A stretch of 64,000 nt of DNA, taken from assembly GCA_002794775.1 (NCBI GenBank), contig NBAY01000009.1, forward strand, positions 434,001 through 498,000, in the 5' to 3' direction. Shown piece by piece: positions 1 through 10,541 of the stretch (positions within the stretch are counted from its first letter, which is position 1; each line of letters opens with the position of its first letter). The DNA comes from Porodaedalea pini (lineage: Eukaryota; Basidiomycota; Agaricomycetes; Hymenochaetales; Hymenochaetaceae). Made by a program: the position numbers and the translations under genes. The notes below the pieces were generated by a model. That model searched no databases. It had not been told where the DNA came from and saw nothing but the letters and a program-made list of their open reading frames with translations.

Positions 1-142
1 TTCGCCAAGCCTGAATCTTATTTTGTAAATGGTATATTTCATTTCAGATTAAGTCTGCGGCATGATTTGTGAGGCTGAATCTACTTGATGTCTCGCAGGG
101 CAAAGCATCACCGCGGATGGAGGAGGCTTCCATTTTGATTGA
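1..142 (+). pseudogene. 3' end of a type-2 short-chain dehydrogenase/reductase (SDR), cut by the window edge
   Basis: The first 31 bases encode FAKPESYFVN, an intron runs 32-98 (GT...CAG), and 99-142 encodes GQSITADGGGFHFD and a stop. This is the C-terminal signature of the complete SDR genes at 45.7, 48.7 and 52.2 kb (YFINGQSITADGGYRFD). Only this end lies in the window, so I cannot say whether the gene is intact further left. It is on the plus strand, opposite to its relatives, which fits its place in the left arm of the inverted duplication. In this family the C-terminal segment closes the NAD(P)-binding fold. Confidence 0.75.
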
Positions 143-639
143 ACACGTTAAGCGACAAAGAAAGGAATCGAACAGAACTTCAAGTTTTCTGGACGTAATC
201 CCAGTCTGAGTTTCCGATCGACACGAAGGATTTTAGCATTTTTTGGGAGCCTTTTGTTTCTCGCCATTGCCTATGTGGATCTTCTAGTATGCCTGTATTT
301 TAATCCCTCAAACTAAGCAAGGGATATTTTGATACTCATGTGCATTTAAATGTACCAATCTTTCTTACACGCTTCAAAACTGTGGCGAGATCTCACCGGT
401 CCGAATGGGGCCTACTTCTGCTGGAATGATGACGACCCTTCAGAGACTAGAGTGCTTAAGGATGAGGACACTATCGGCGCAGAATGCCGGCTTTTGGCCA
501 TTTATTTTCGGATTGTCATTTATGTTCAGGTCAAAAGAAAGGCCTGGGACTAACTTCGCCGAGGCTTCAAGTCTACATCATCAATCAAAAGGCCTCGAGC
601 TTTACAGGTGGAGACCACTTGTCCGCGTGAACCTTGCTT
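143..639. other. Intergenic spacer shared with the SDR cluster; no gene
   Basis: No coding sequence is supported. Short stretches near 270-340 and 410-440 align, inverted, with the spacer between SDR type 2 and type 1 at 45.3-45.7 kb (for example CTACTTCTGCTGGAA occurs in both). The duplication therefore included non-coding sequence. Confidence 0.5.
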
Positions 640-1020
640 CTCGTGGCGGTTGTTACCGACGCAGAATAAATAATTGGTTACAGGATCGGCGACGGCAGAA
701 TCGATGTTGCTGTGAACGATATTTCTGTTAAAACGGTACAAATCGATGAGGTTGGAGGGCACTGACCGTTCCGGCGGATGTAACCTCAGAGCAAGGAGTT
801 AGCCTCATGGTCGGGAAGACAGCGCAAGGAATCGGGAGCGTTGACACAATTAATCTCGAAATCTAGGCAAACTCCACTTTGACTTGTAAAATGCTACAAA
901 TATAGGGATGGGATTGTTTTCCTCTTTCCTCGATTTTCCTCTAAAGTGCGTACTGTCACATTTTGTTACCAGATCACCTCGTTAAGCTTGTATTCGATAG
1001 GAGCTGTATAACCCGTATAC
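640..1020 (+). pseudogene. Decayed 5' half of a type-1 SDR
   Basis: Around 680-870 the plus strand still matches the N-terminal half of the type-1 SDR at 43.9-45.3 kb. Recognisable remnants are VAVNDIS-like coding near 705-725, the DVTSEQGVSLMVGKTAQ segment near 780-825 and a GSVD motif near 838. Stops and indels break the frame. The match continues through the first intron and the next two exons (degenerate copies of the ANAGIG exon near 890-945 and of the following intron to about 1,015). It cannot encode an enzyme. In the collinear right arm the same order (type 2, then type 1, then HMG) is seen on the minus strand. Confidence 0.7.
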
Positions 1021-2010
1021 ATCTTGGGGTGATTAAGCCTTTGACAATACACTCGTCCCTTCTGTCAGCGACTGATAGAACAGACGAAAGGCAGGTAAGT
1101 ATAGAATTCATACTATAATTTTCAAGTTCCGTATCTTGACAAACATTTCATCTTTCCCCAGGCGAACCCGAAGAGGTTTGATTGCGACATTGATCTCCCC
1201 GAGTCCTATGAATACCGTACAGCGATGTTGAAGGTGCTCGGACGCAGCATTACCGACAAAAACATCACAGTATCCGCTGTGAACGGTTTTCGCAGCTCTC
1301 CGTCAAATCCAGATGGCTGAGTTTGAGGAGCATCTTCGAAAGTATGTTCGCCGCCATAATGCCTTTCGTCGAAGCGACCTTATCGCTAGGCTTCATTACC
1401 CATGGCCTTCCGGTAGGACCATGAAAGTCTGGCTGTAGTCAGCTCCGCATTATTGCAAGCTGATTCACGCCGTCACTAGCTCCAGAAAGCCTTGCTATGA
1501 GTTGAGAGAACTTCTAAAGGAACAGTAGAAGGAGAAGGACATAGGGCCGCAGGCATGCAGTACAGGTGTCCGTTTCACATAGAGACGCTCGCACAGCAGC
1601 TCACCACAGGACCATACCATATTAGACGCGGCCCGCCTAACTTCACAGTTTGTGTAAGTCCGCAAGCATAGTCGAGTAAGATAAACTATGCTGGAATCCA
1701 AATTGACCACAATGAGCTAGCTAGCAGACACTTGTCTACATTTCAATTGTTTTTGTTGAGCAATATGGTGGAATACGCTCCAGAAACGGAGATTCAAAGC
1801 GTCGAAGCCGCATGATGTGACGAACTGAAAGGGATTTCCTTTTCTGTCGAGGCAGAAACACGACGTGATTATAGCGCGTAGTTCTCCTTTTCGGAATCCA
1901 CACTTTTGGCTTCCTTCCGACGTGTCTGAACACTTGAAAAGCGCGTCGATAGCAGGCCAAAATGCATCCCCAACACCCTCTGGTCTTCGCGACTCTTACC
2001 CTTTCTCACA
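1021..2010. other. Region upstream of the HMG-box gene; nothing recognised
   Basis: I recognise no gene here. A short open stretch near 1,160-1,320 follows a plausible acceptor at 1,162. Its upstream partner lies inside decayed SDR sequence, so I do not treat it as a gene. The last 200 bases probably hold the HMG gene promoter; no clear TATA box is seen. Confidence 0.4.
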
Positions 2011-3100
2011 ATGCCTGCGATTCGCACTTCTGCTCGCTCTACCACGACTTTGCATCATGGCATGGGTACGTACGGGTTGTCGAGACTAGCTCGGTTCATA
2101 TGCTGAATTCTGCTGTAGGACCCTTGAGTCCGTATGGTTCTGAGACTCAGCTCGAAACCTCGCCCACCTTGTGTGCGGGTGAGCACAACGCCCTTAAACC
2201 ACCCACCGCTTGCACCGCCTCCAAGAAACGACGGCCGCCCAACGCGTTCATCCTCTTTCGATCGTACATCATCGCGAACAAGCTCTACCCTCTGGAGATC
2301 AAGCATCAGAATGACGTCTCGCGCTTCGTTGCGGAACTGTGGAGGTCCTCGTCTGCGTCCGAGCGCGCAGTGTTTTTCCGGAAGGCGGAAGATGAAAAGC
2401 TGCGGTACGAGGTCGAGGGGCCGGTGAGGCGATGAAGAAGAAGAGGACGAGGACGAGGAAACCGCGTCCTTCGAATGCCGCCGAGCTAAATGTGAAGTTT
2501 TATGTGCCGCAGAGACCGACTTCTGATTCGGAGGATTCCACGTCGCCTTCGTTGGCATACGGGTTTTCCCCGGGCTCGAGCAGAGCTAGTGCGACATCTG
2601 TGTCACTAGCAGCCCTCTCTGCTCCCATTTTCGAATCTTCTTCTCCAGTAAGTCATCACTAATATATCCCAGTACCTCAATGCTGACTTGCTGGCGCACT
2701 ACAGCCTAGCAATGTATCAGTCCCGCCTCTGGCGGCACCGCAGCCTATACTCGCCATCCCTCCAACCCTTTTCAATTGGAGTCCCCACACAGACTCATTT
2801 GGTTCCGACATAGAAGGACGAAACTCTCGGGAGCCTGCCTGGTCCTCATCATCCCATCCGCCTTCGTTTTTGCCGGCATACTCCCAAAACGATCTCGGGT
2901 CACTCACATTTCTCGACAACGCGTTCCAGCTGGACCTTGAATTTCTGTTATCGTCGAACATGGCTATGCCATCGCCACTGGATACATACTTTGACTTTCT
3001 ATTCCCGTTCACGCAAATGCCTTCCTTGGAACCTTGCACTTTCTCTCCGGTGCACTCGTGTCATGCACTCCACCCTGACTCATATCCATATGTTCACTAG
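2011..3100 (+). CDS. HMG-box transcription factor (MATA_HMG type), copy A
   Basis: Proposed exons are 2011-2065, 2119-2423, 2513-2647 and 2705-3100, giving 296 residues with all phases consistent. The start MPAIRTSARS is chosen because the paralogue at 62.1 kb begins MPVIRSLAAT and has an intron in the same place and phase. The HMG box lies at about residues 50-120: RRPPNAFILFRSYIIANKL, then KHQNDVSRFVAELW. That is the DNA-binding fold of fungal mating-type and Sox-like factors. The third exon is S/T/P-rich. The last exon ends with a hydrophobic-acidic segment (FQLDLEFLLSS) that recurs in the relatives at 37.8 and 43.5 kb and may be an activation or dimerisation motif. Splicing out 2424-2512 avoids an in-frame TGA. 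The target genes are unknown. Confidence 0.8.
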
Positions 3101-3799
3101 TTCATTTGCGCGTTTCATTTTTCTGTGTTTAATCCTTGCTTTTTACTCGACAGCCTGTCTCTGTTACATATATATGCACTGTATCCAGAATGTATCTCTA
3201 AAAAAAATCAGATACGCAACGACAGAGAGCTTTCGGACTTTGGTTCTGCGTACGACGATATTTCCGGGCTGAGGACACATATATATATGTATGTCTGTTT
3301 GTTTTTTCGATATATGTAGATATGCTTGTAGAACACACTCAACGAATGTTGCGAGATGTCCTTCTTAGAAGCAACCTTGAACATGTATAGACCGGTAGGT
3401 ACATCGAGACCCAGAATACGACCTCTGCCTATCAGAGCATCATGCTCTCCCGCATAACCTCGCCAAGCACCACCGTCGTGTCCATGCCCTAAATATCGGC
3501 ACCAATGACACAGGGTTCAGATTGACACGTCAGGAGCAGGTAGAGTTTGTGGCCCCGTAGGAGGATTGAATGCAAACAATACTGTAGCTTCGATCACATC
3601 CTGTCCGCGGCGATCACATAAGGAATATGATCAAGAGAGTCGAAAGCCTAGCGGTCTTTGATAGCGAAGGAGCGGGTGAGGATTAATCAGATAAGGGAGG
3701 CCCATCAGTTCCGAATGCACTGGAGCGAATGCAGCGCGCGGTATTGCCGCAGGTCCCGTTAATAAAGTACCATAGTAAATCGAGTTCATATTGGGGCAT
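3101..3799. other. Convergent intergenic region between HMG gene A and MED22 copy; no gene
   Basis: This holds the 3' flanks of two convergent genes. It is AT-rich with an ATATAT tract near 3,280-3,320. No coding or RNA feature is supported. Confidence 0.4.
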
Positions 3800-4368
3800 T
3801 TATCTGCTAAAACCTTCCATCGATGTCGATTCATGTGTTGATTCGCTAGTCCCCTCCTTCGTATTTCCGAGCAGTTCGTTCAGGAGCTCCGCAACCTTCT
3901 TTTTAGCTTCCTTCGCATCCAATCTGGCTTCATTCAGTGCTCGGTCACGTTGTTGAGCTATCTGGGACTCGTCGGAAAGGAGCAGCAGGAGTTTCATGGA
4001 GTGCGTTATGGCGAGTAGGGAATGAGCCGCGCGAACCATCGACTCTGCACGACACTGCGCTTGGAACGACTCCTGCGCGATTCTAAACTTGTCCTTGTCC
4101 CCAATCTGAGAATGAGGCAGTAAGCAGAATTTGCGACGTAAATGAATTGTGAGAGCTCACTGAAGCGAGGTTGACGATATCGACCATGCCGTCAACGAGC
4201 GTCTCAACCTCGACATCGACCTTTCTTGTTCCATTCTTCTTCGACAAAGTCCAGGTACTCATCCGAGTTCTGATCAACAACAGATTGTGCTTGAGATGCT
4301 GAAGGACGAAGGCGAGCACTTGGGAGAGCTGAGGGCCGGGAGACGTCTGTCTGGGTGATATCGGCCAT
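3800..4368 (-). pseudogene. Mediator subunit 22 gene, left copy, frameshifted
   Basis: Exons 4368-4161 and 4105-3800 encode a protein almost identical to the complete MED22 at 35.5 kb (start MADITQTDVSRPS, then SQIAQQRDRALNEAR near the end). One extra G in the first exon near 4,218-4,222, just after the codons for EEEWNKK, shifts the frame and leads to an early stop, so no full-length Med22 can be made. The change is not in a long homopolymer, although an assembly error is possible. MED22 is a head-module subunit of the RNA polymerase II Mediator complex. The gene lies in the left arm of the inverted duplication and keeps the intron position of its twin. Confidence 0.75.
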
Positions 4369-4749
4369 GGCAGAGAGTGACGCGTGAGATCGACGCGACG
4401 CGTACATGTACAGTACAGTCAATTCCGAGTTCCTGGTTGGTTTTCTTTGACTTGCGACGTCTCAATTGCCTTGTCAATATCCTCAATACGAACACGCTTC
4501 ACAACGAAGCATGAAGGCGGCTCGTCCTTCTTTTTCTACCGTGGTCGTCTTGCTACACGTCTCCTTTTTCCGCCGAACCTACGATCACGATAGTAGTCTT
4601 TCGCATCGTCGTACAGTACTAATGCTGGCAACTTTGGACGGATCTTGCTCTCATAACTCAGCGGTGTAATTCATGGGTGCGTTTGGCTACATCCGGCATG
4701 ATTCCAAATTAACTTCATGTAATGGTCCATTTGAGAACATCAAGTATGT

Positions 4750-5599
4750 TAGATTGAAGACTTTCTTTGCTTCGCCTGCCAGTGTCGCTTCCTCACCATA
4801 TTAATGTTGATGGTTCTCCCTCGATGGTCTTCTCCTTGCTGAGATTTACAGCTCCTCTCGACCTGTCCCATCGAGACGTTAACTAGGTCTGATCAGCTTA
4901 GCCACCTCTGCGGGGCCGCTACAGAGATCCGTTGGAATCGTCACTCACTTCTATAGGGAAGGGCTTCGATTCTGCGGGTGGACTGCTTTGTCTTCTTCCT
5001 CAAAAATATTGCTATCCTCAGTTCTTCTCAATTCCTCCTCTCCGTTGTGTTTCGTTACTATTTTTGCCTATAACTGGATTTTGGAGGCACTTCAAATATC
5101 AATGCCTTGTCTGAAAGTTCAGTCGCGGTTCATCGCCAATGACCCACAGCATACCCTCCTCATCAGCCAATACATAACAGAGTCAGAACTGCGGCAGCCT
5201 CTACTTCTTCTCGGTGACGCTTCTTATGCGTCTCCGTAGTATTCGCACCCGACGCAACCATACGGTGCACGGAAGACAGTCGCAGCAGCCTCACGACGAT
5301 TCAAATACAAACAATGGCCGCGAAAGAGCGCGGTACTGACGGATCGCCGCCGTCTAGGAAGTGGTACTTAGCATGTTCTTCGAGCGAGCTGGTCTATACC
5401 AGGCCTTGTCCTGGTCTCGCAACGATGACATGTACTAAGGACTGGGAACGTGAGCAGGTCCAAATGCGCTCGTAAGAGACACTCGGTACGCCGTAAATTT
5501 TCTTTATGTCTTCACCCGAACGTCTCTCCTCACTTATCCTTGCTCAAAGTGTAATGTCGGGTCGGACCGCATAGTCTTTTGAATTGCAACAGGGATCCG
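4750..5599. other. Left part of the segment unique to the left arm; no gene recognised
   Basis: The match between the two arms stops near 4,740 and resumes near 7,070. This first part may be the 5' portion of the decayed PRM1-like gene, but I see no motif that proves it. Confidence 0.3.
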
Positions 5600-6990
5600 C
5601 CGCCGTCTCGGCCGAACCATGATATCCTGCTGGCCTTCCGTTGTCTGCAATAGTACTGGCTATTATCACGTTTATTCTACCGATCATTATAGCGACGTCC
5701 GTGTCCATATGACCGTGGTCGGTACGAGCAAGCAGATCGCATCATCTGCTATTAATGATACCATGAACTGCTTGCGCTACTTCCGTGCTCTCACTTGGGA
5801 TCATCGAGAGCGCCACTAACATTGCAATCAGAATCTATCGCTCGACATTCTTATGCTTTCTGGGGCTTATCATTCGCGGTCGCTTGGCTTGAAGTAGACC
5901 AGGATGTACGTTTGAAGGAACACTGAATATCTTACCTTTTCTTGATCGACAGCTCGCTCACTAGCACATATTCGAGTGTTCTGTCGACCATTCAGAACGG
6001 TCTCTTCCCCACTGGCTCTTCTTTCAGCCGACTGATGAGAAGGGCACATTTAAATCCTTACAACACCATTTGCGCGGAGTAATTGGAAGTCCCGGATCTG
6101 AGTTCATTGGCGAATGGCACTCTTTCGACATTGTTTTCTGACACCACTGGAGACGCTAGTCCAATCCATGCATCCCATATAGGATTGACGAGTTTCCTCC
6201 AAGCTTGGATGGAGAGTCATCTGAATGTAATTTAGCGTCGACACGCTCTTCGACGACCCCAAAGCTGATATCAATAATACTTTCTCTGGACCATCGTTTA
6301 ACGAGTCGGCTCTGTTCGTTCGATTGCAGCAAATCTGTAGCTTCTGCGGCGACATGGAAACATCCGTGGTTGACGATTTAGGCCGCCATCTTCTAAAGGT
6401 CATGAAGATCGGATTTTGCACTCTCATAATACTTGTACACCTGCTAGTAGTGGCTCTCCACTCTCAGGTAGTACGAGTGGCATTGCTTATAGCAGCATCT
6501 TGAGGACACGCAGGAGGCGTGGGTGACGAACCCGACGATGAACGGTGGAGTACAGAAGGGCGAGACACCAAACATGCGCACGACGAATCAGTCGGCCGCG
6601 GTGTTGCATCTATCGCCGCCTCAGCATGCGAATCTGGGATGGTTCTTCCACAGTGTCTTCAAGTTCCACGCATTCGCGCCCTTGGTCTTTCTGACTGGCT
6701 TCCTCGGCACCTTCCTCGCTGCTGAGATACAGCTCCTCGCGATCCATCCCATCAAGTCGGAGTGTTCAGTACAGGCTGCCTTGGCGGTCTCAGACTTCTT
6801 GATACTATGATCGCAACGTTCATTAATGCCGAATATGCAGTCAGCGACGTATATGCGAACCAGACAACCGTCAGGCCAGTGTGGTCACTGTGATGCAGTC
6901 AACGATAGCATGCTGACTCTCAATGACACGATCATTACCTTCTCTGATGTCCAGAGTGCTGTTCTCCAGTGTCCAGCAGGACTGAGGTTA
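5600..6990 (+). pseudogene. Decayed PRM1-like plasma-membrane fusion protein gene
   Basis: Broken pieces in several frames follow the order of the fungal Prm1 family. An N-terminal membrane segment ending IYRSTFLCFLGLIIRG lies near 5,790-5,885. A piece LEVPDLSSLANGTLS lies near 6,080-6,125. SFCGDMETSVVDDLGRHLLK lies near 6,330-6,405, followed by a membrane segment to 6,510. AWVTNPTMNGG...KGETPN lies near 6,518-6,580, then LGWFFHSVFKF and a membrane segment to about 6,730, then LNDTIITFSDVQSAV near 6,920-6,965. Stops and frameshifts separate them. Prm1 stabilises membrane fusion of mating cells. The copy sits inside the left arm where the right arm has nothing comparable, so it is an insertion or a segment lost on the right. 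The assignment rests on remembered family motifs. Confidence 0.55.
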
Positions 6991-7069
6991 TGATGTAAAA
7001 ACCAGGCTACACATACTTTGCAGAATGACTAACCATCCGGCCAATTTTTTTTTTTGACTTATTTTTTGC

Positions 7070-8390
7070 AGGGATTCTTTACTGCTCTTGGTTGTAGAGA
7101 TTGACACCATGGACGATATGGCGAATGACCGATCCAGCGGGAAGAGCTCGGAGACTTGCAAATGCACACTTGTCACGCAACTCAAATATCTGCAACACGT
7201 CGTTCGTCTATGGTCTTCTCCTTTGGTGGCCCGTGAGTCGCTATGATCGAATTAGCGCCTCTGCGGACCATACGAGGCAGTAATTTTACCGTCTTCACAA
7301 GAGGCTCGTCAGATGCCTCGCAGATGCGTTATCCAGAAATGCCGTCTGGTTTGACGGAGCATTTCTTGATGTACGATCTTTCCAAAGGTAAACTTTACTG
7401 GGTCTCTACGTCGGACTTAAAGGAAGATAAGCAGTTGTGGAACGTTTCTATCAGTGTCTGCACTTCAGCTTCATCAAACAAAGAAACTGTGGGTGAGGGA
7501 GTCGGATGAAGACCATTATTAGCGGAAGGAAAGATTCTAGCTGTAGGCACAGGACCTCGGGCATTTTCTGGCTTATTAGCTTGCAACAGAGAAAATAACG
7601 CGATGGAAGTACAGGATTTGAGTGTTGAATATGGCATTGACGATTGCCTGCTACGAGCTCAAACCTGCGCATTTACACTGTTACACTTTGGTCCAACGCA
7701 CAGCAATCATAATGCAAAGCTTTCTTTAATAGGGGCGAGCAGTATCAGAATCAATCGCAATCCGCTGCTGGTGGCTCGACCATCACAAAAATCTGCAAAA
7801 AGTTATATTCGCTTATATTCTAACAAAAATTTGATAACCGATTGTATGTGAATATTAGCTGAAAATATCCGAATATAAATCCAACCGAAGCAGTTATCAT
7901 CTCCATAAGCGAAACAAATTCCGTGCAAATTTTTGTGATGACGATTGGACCAAATAAAGCCAAAGTGTCAACCTCAGGTCCGAAATTAGTAACAGGATCG
8001 TTTTTGGTGACGGACATACAAAACCGAACTGTCCTTCTAACTGCGAAGTCTAAAGATAATCAAGCTGTGGACTTCCCGCCATATAAACCATGTCACTATG
8101 TGGAAGAATCGACTCCTGCAATCCCGAGCTCGACTTGCGCGTGCCAGCGCGGGATGCAGAGCAAATTCCGGGAGCCATAACACTCTTAGGTGTATTTGTT
8201 ATCGGCTCCTTTGGATTTCCAAAACGTCGTAGCCGGTGTAGTATGTTGCCCACGTAGGATGTTCTCGCACTAGCCTAGACCTCGGAATCCCGGGCGATGG
8301 TTGCCTTCAAGTGAGAATTTTCGCCCGAATTTCAGATCGCTTCCACCGTGCAAGCCCGGACGTCCATTCACTGCACTGCACTCTTGAAGC
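7070..8390 (+). other. Unidentified block conserved between both arms, no intact frame
   Basis: This stretch matches 33.98-35.08 kb in inverted orientation over most of its length. Examples are a segment encoding MDDMANDRSSGKSSET near 7,111 (MDDMMNGPSSGKSSQT in the twin) and one encoding VTDIQNRTVLLTAK near 8,009-8,050. Both copies carry many stops in all frames. The conservation probably reflects the age of the duplication, and the source gene was likely already broken or is too decayed to name. A hydrophobic C-terminal-like stretch (ITLLGVFVIGSFGF) lies near 8,177-8,220. Confidence 0.4.
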
Positions 8391-8398
8391 TATATAAG
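8391..8398 (+). promoter_or_regulatory. TATA box of the KNH-like gene
   Basis: TATATAAG lies 110 bases before the start codon at 8,501. The inverted copy at 33.87 kb keeps it at nearly the same distance. Confidence 0.6.
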
Positions 8399-8500
8399 CT
8401 GGCCAAGTACCTCGCCTACCACCATCGCCTTATAGCGACTTACTCTCATCTCAATCCACAGGCTCCTTCATTAACTTCACCAGCCAAAGTCGCAAGCACC

Positions 8501-9037
8501 ATGCTCTTCCACTCCCAGTTCTTTGCGCTCGTCGCACTCTTCTCTGTTTCCGTTGCCACGGCCCACCCCACCGAGCTCGCTCAGCGCGACATCTGGGACC
8601 CGAAGGTGCTCACGCCCAACATGAGTGCAGGCTGGACGATCGATACGAAGACGAATGTGACCTGGGATACGAGTGATGCACCTGAGAACATCTCGGAAGC
8701 CACGATGGTTGCGCTTGCGAAGTCTGGTTCGATCATCTTGAGTGGGCCGGGCAGTACTAGTAAGTAGTCTTGGGAACTTTAGACATGTTGAACATTGGCT
8801 CGACGCTGATGCTTTCAACGCAGGTGACCCGCTTGCACAAGGCTTCGACCTGAGGGCTGGATTTGTGGAGGTAACTGTACCGGAAGTCGAACCGAGCATC
8901 GACTACCAGGTTGTCCGTACGTTTCATCGCCTCTTACAGTATGTCGTCTCGACGCCTGCTCACTCTATACATGCTCAGTGTTCGGCGACTCTGGCAACTT
9001 TGGCCCCTTGTTCACCATCACGGAAGGGTCGAACTAG
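8501..9037 (+). CDS. Small secreted protein with Kre9/Knh1-like domain, intact copy
   Basis: Exons 8501-8759, 8824-8916 and 8979-9037 give 136 residues with consistent phases. Residues 1-22 are a clear signal peptide (MLFHSQFFALVALFSVSVATA). The mature part reads VLTPNMSAGWTIDTKTNVTW, then DPLAQGFDLRAGFVEV, then VVLFGDSGNFGPLFTITEGSN. This pattern (a proline-flanked start, a VTW strand, a final S-x-x-F-x-I) resembles the Kre9/Knh1 N-terminal domain of cell-wall-associated proteins in mushrooms. There is no GPI signal or Ser/Thr tail, so it is probably secreted free. A near-identical inverted copy lies at 33.1-33.8 kb but is frameshifted in its last exon. The function is inferred from the domain only. 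Confidence 0.7.
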
Positions 9038-9230
9038 AGGGCGGAAACGATGGTCGATTCACGGCTCGTCCAAAAGACAGACTAGCGATCCGTGTTTTTA
9101 AGTCCCAGATTCCTCAAGGACTTTCTTCTTTTCCCCGTCGAAACACTGATACTTGGTAATTTTCCGGGCCGGTTTTCTGCGCGTAGTGATAGACAATAGT
9201 TGATACAGACGTTATTTCATACACAATGGC

Positions 9231-10122
9231 TCATGGTGCTTTCACAATCTCAGCGAACTCTCCGTTCTTGACCATCTCACGGACGATGTCCAGACCACCA
9301 ACAAACTCGCCGTTTACGACCAGCTGCGGGAACGTTGGCCAATCGTTTATCACTTTAAGACCTGAAGATGTGAAAAGAGAAAGAAAAAAGGACGAGATCA
9401 TGAGTTATAAATGAACCCCAAGAAATTATACATAGCCACTCACCGCTTCGCACGCTCTCGTCTGTCAAGATGTCAAAATAGCTGAACTCGACGTCCTGCT
9501 CCCGCAGGAGCGCAACCGTCTGACGTGAGAAGCCACAGCGTGGCACGTCTGGACTGCCCTTCATGAATAGTACTACACGATCCTGCGCCATAAGCTTCCG
9601 CAGTCGCTCCTCGAGCTGAGCTGGCGTCTCCATCCCCCCATCACCGTCCTTCCCGCTGCCGAATGCGGGAGGCGCAGCGGGCCCGCGGTCGGTGCGGGAG
9701 AGTGCTTGCGGAGTGCTCCGGGCATGGGAGGCGACTTCTGTGGTGAGGCGAGCAGTGTCGGCACCTTCGATACGCGAAAGGAGGGAATGACCCTATATTA
9801 TGTTCCACTCTGATCAGAATTCAGATCTTCTACGTCAGATAAAGTTGACAACGCACCCGCAAGATCACGAACGTCGGTACGCTTGCGATCTCAAAGCTCT
9901 CCGCGATATCTGCCTGCTCCTCTGCCTCGATGTTGAGAATGAGCAGATTTGGATGCTGCAGCGCGAGTTTGGTGACCTCCATGTTCATCGCTTACATGGC
10001 TCGGCCCAGGGCGCCCAAAAGTTGAGTAGGGAGACGCGTGACAAATCAGCGGAGAGTAGTTCCTGGAAGTGCGCCGGAGAGGTGACGGTGTGCACGTTTG
10101 ATAGAGCGTCAGTGGTCGACAT
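9231..10122 (-). CDS. Monothiol glutaredoxin (Grx3/Grx4 type) with an apparent frameshift in exon 1
   Basis: Exons 10122-9857, 9792-9444 and 9361-9231. The N-terminal thioredoxin-like domain begins [13 protein letters not shown] and contains [10 protein letters not shown] (the WAxWAEPC motif of Grx3/4). The C-terminal domain carries the monothiol CGFS motif ([14 protein letters not shown]), then [20 protein letters not shown]. Such proteins bind a bridging Fe-S cluster with glutathione and signal iron status in cytosol and nucleus. Near 9,989 one base appears missing: the frame meets TGA right after AEPCKR and resumes as [13 protein letters not shown] in the next frame. This may be a real mutation or an assembly error. 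The last intron holds the breakpoint of the inverted duplication (about 9,411), and only the last exon is copied at 32.9 kb. Confidence 0.75.
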
Positions 10123-10541
10123 TGTTATCAGATTGAGAGAGAGTGAGAGAAGCTGGGTGCGAGCGGGAGGAGGGCGGACTATATGTAGCTGAGCTCAGAA
10201 ACCCGATTTCCGTCAGTCGGGTTGTAAGTGTGAGACTGAACAAATTGACAAACTCTGATTCTGGGAGTGTGGCAGGCAGAGATGTGGCAGACGTGGTGGA
10301 AGCTGAGAGCCAACTTATGTATCACCGAGACGCTTGGGAGAAAAAAGGATGGCGAGAGAATGCGCTCATCCAGATTGATAAGATGCAAGGTATACCGCAC
10401 GCGGATCTAGCCGATCACCGAGGCCACATTTGTTCAGTACAATAAATTCATTGCAATGAAGTACCGATTGATACAGTAAGATATAATTTCATTAGCCAAG
10501 GATACTAGCAGTCGAAATTAGGATGGTCGAAAGGCTTGCAA
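10123..10541. other. Spacer between glutaredoxin and Ku70; no gene
   Basis: About 420 bases hold the glutaredoxin promoter and the Ku70 3' flank. No coding signal or named site is seen. Confidence 0.4.

Larger units (their letters stand above)
1..9411 (+). repeat. Left arm of the inverted segmental duplication
   Basis: Order: SDR type 2 end, SDR type 1 remnant, HMG gene A, MED22 copy, [PRM1-like insertion], unidentified block, KNH-like gene, glutaredoxin last exon. It pairs with 47,012-32,866. The arm may extend further left, outside the window. The inner end lies within the last glutaredoxin intron. Confidence 0.8.

Noticed and set aside
960..1320. Spliced open frame reading LPDHLVKLVFDRS and onward to NITVSAVNGF
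   Set aside because: Its first part lies in sequence that aligns with an intron and exon of the type-1 SDR, so the frame is accidental.
2055..2558. Minus-strand frame with a run of serines
   Set aside because: It is the shadow of HMG gene A; the serine run is the complement of an acidic/purine tract inside its second intron.
4810..6740. Similar C/T-rich stretches near 4,840 and 6,710 as possible long terminal repeats of a retroelement
   Set aside because: The resemblance is short and weak, no polymerase or integrase motif lies between, and the second stretch belongs to the PRM1-like remnant.
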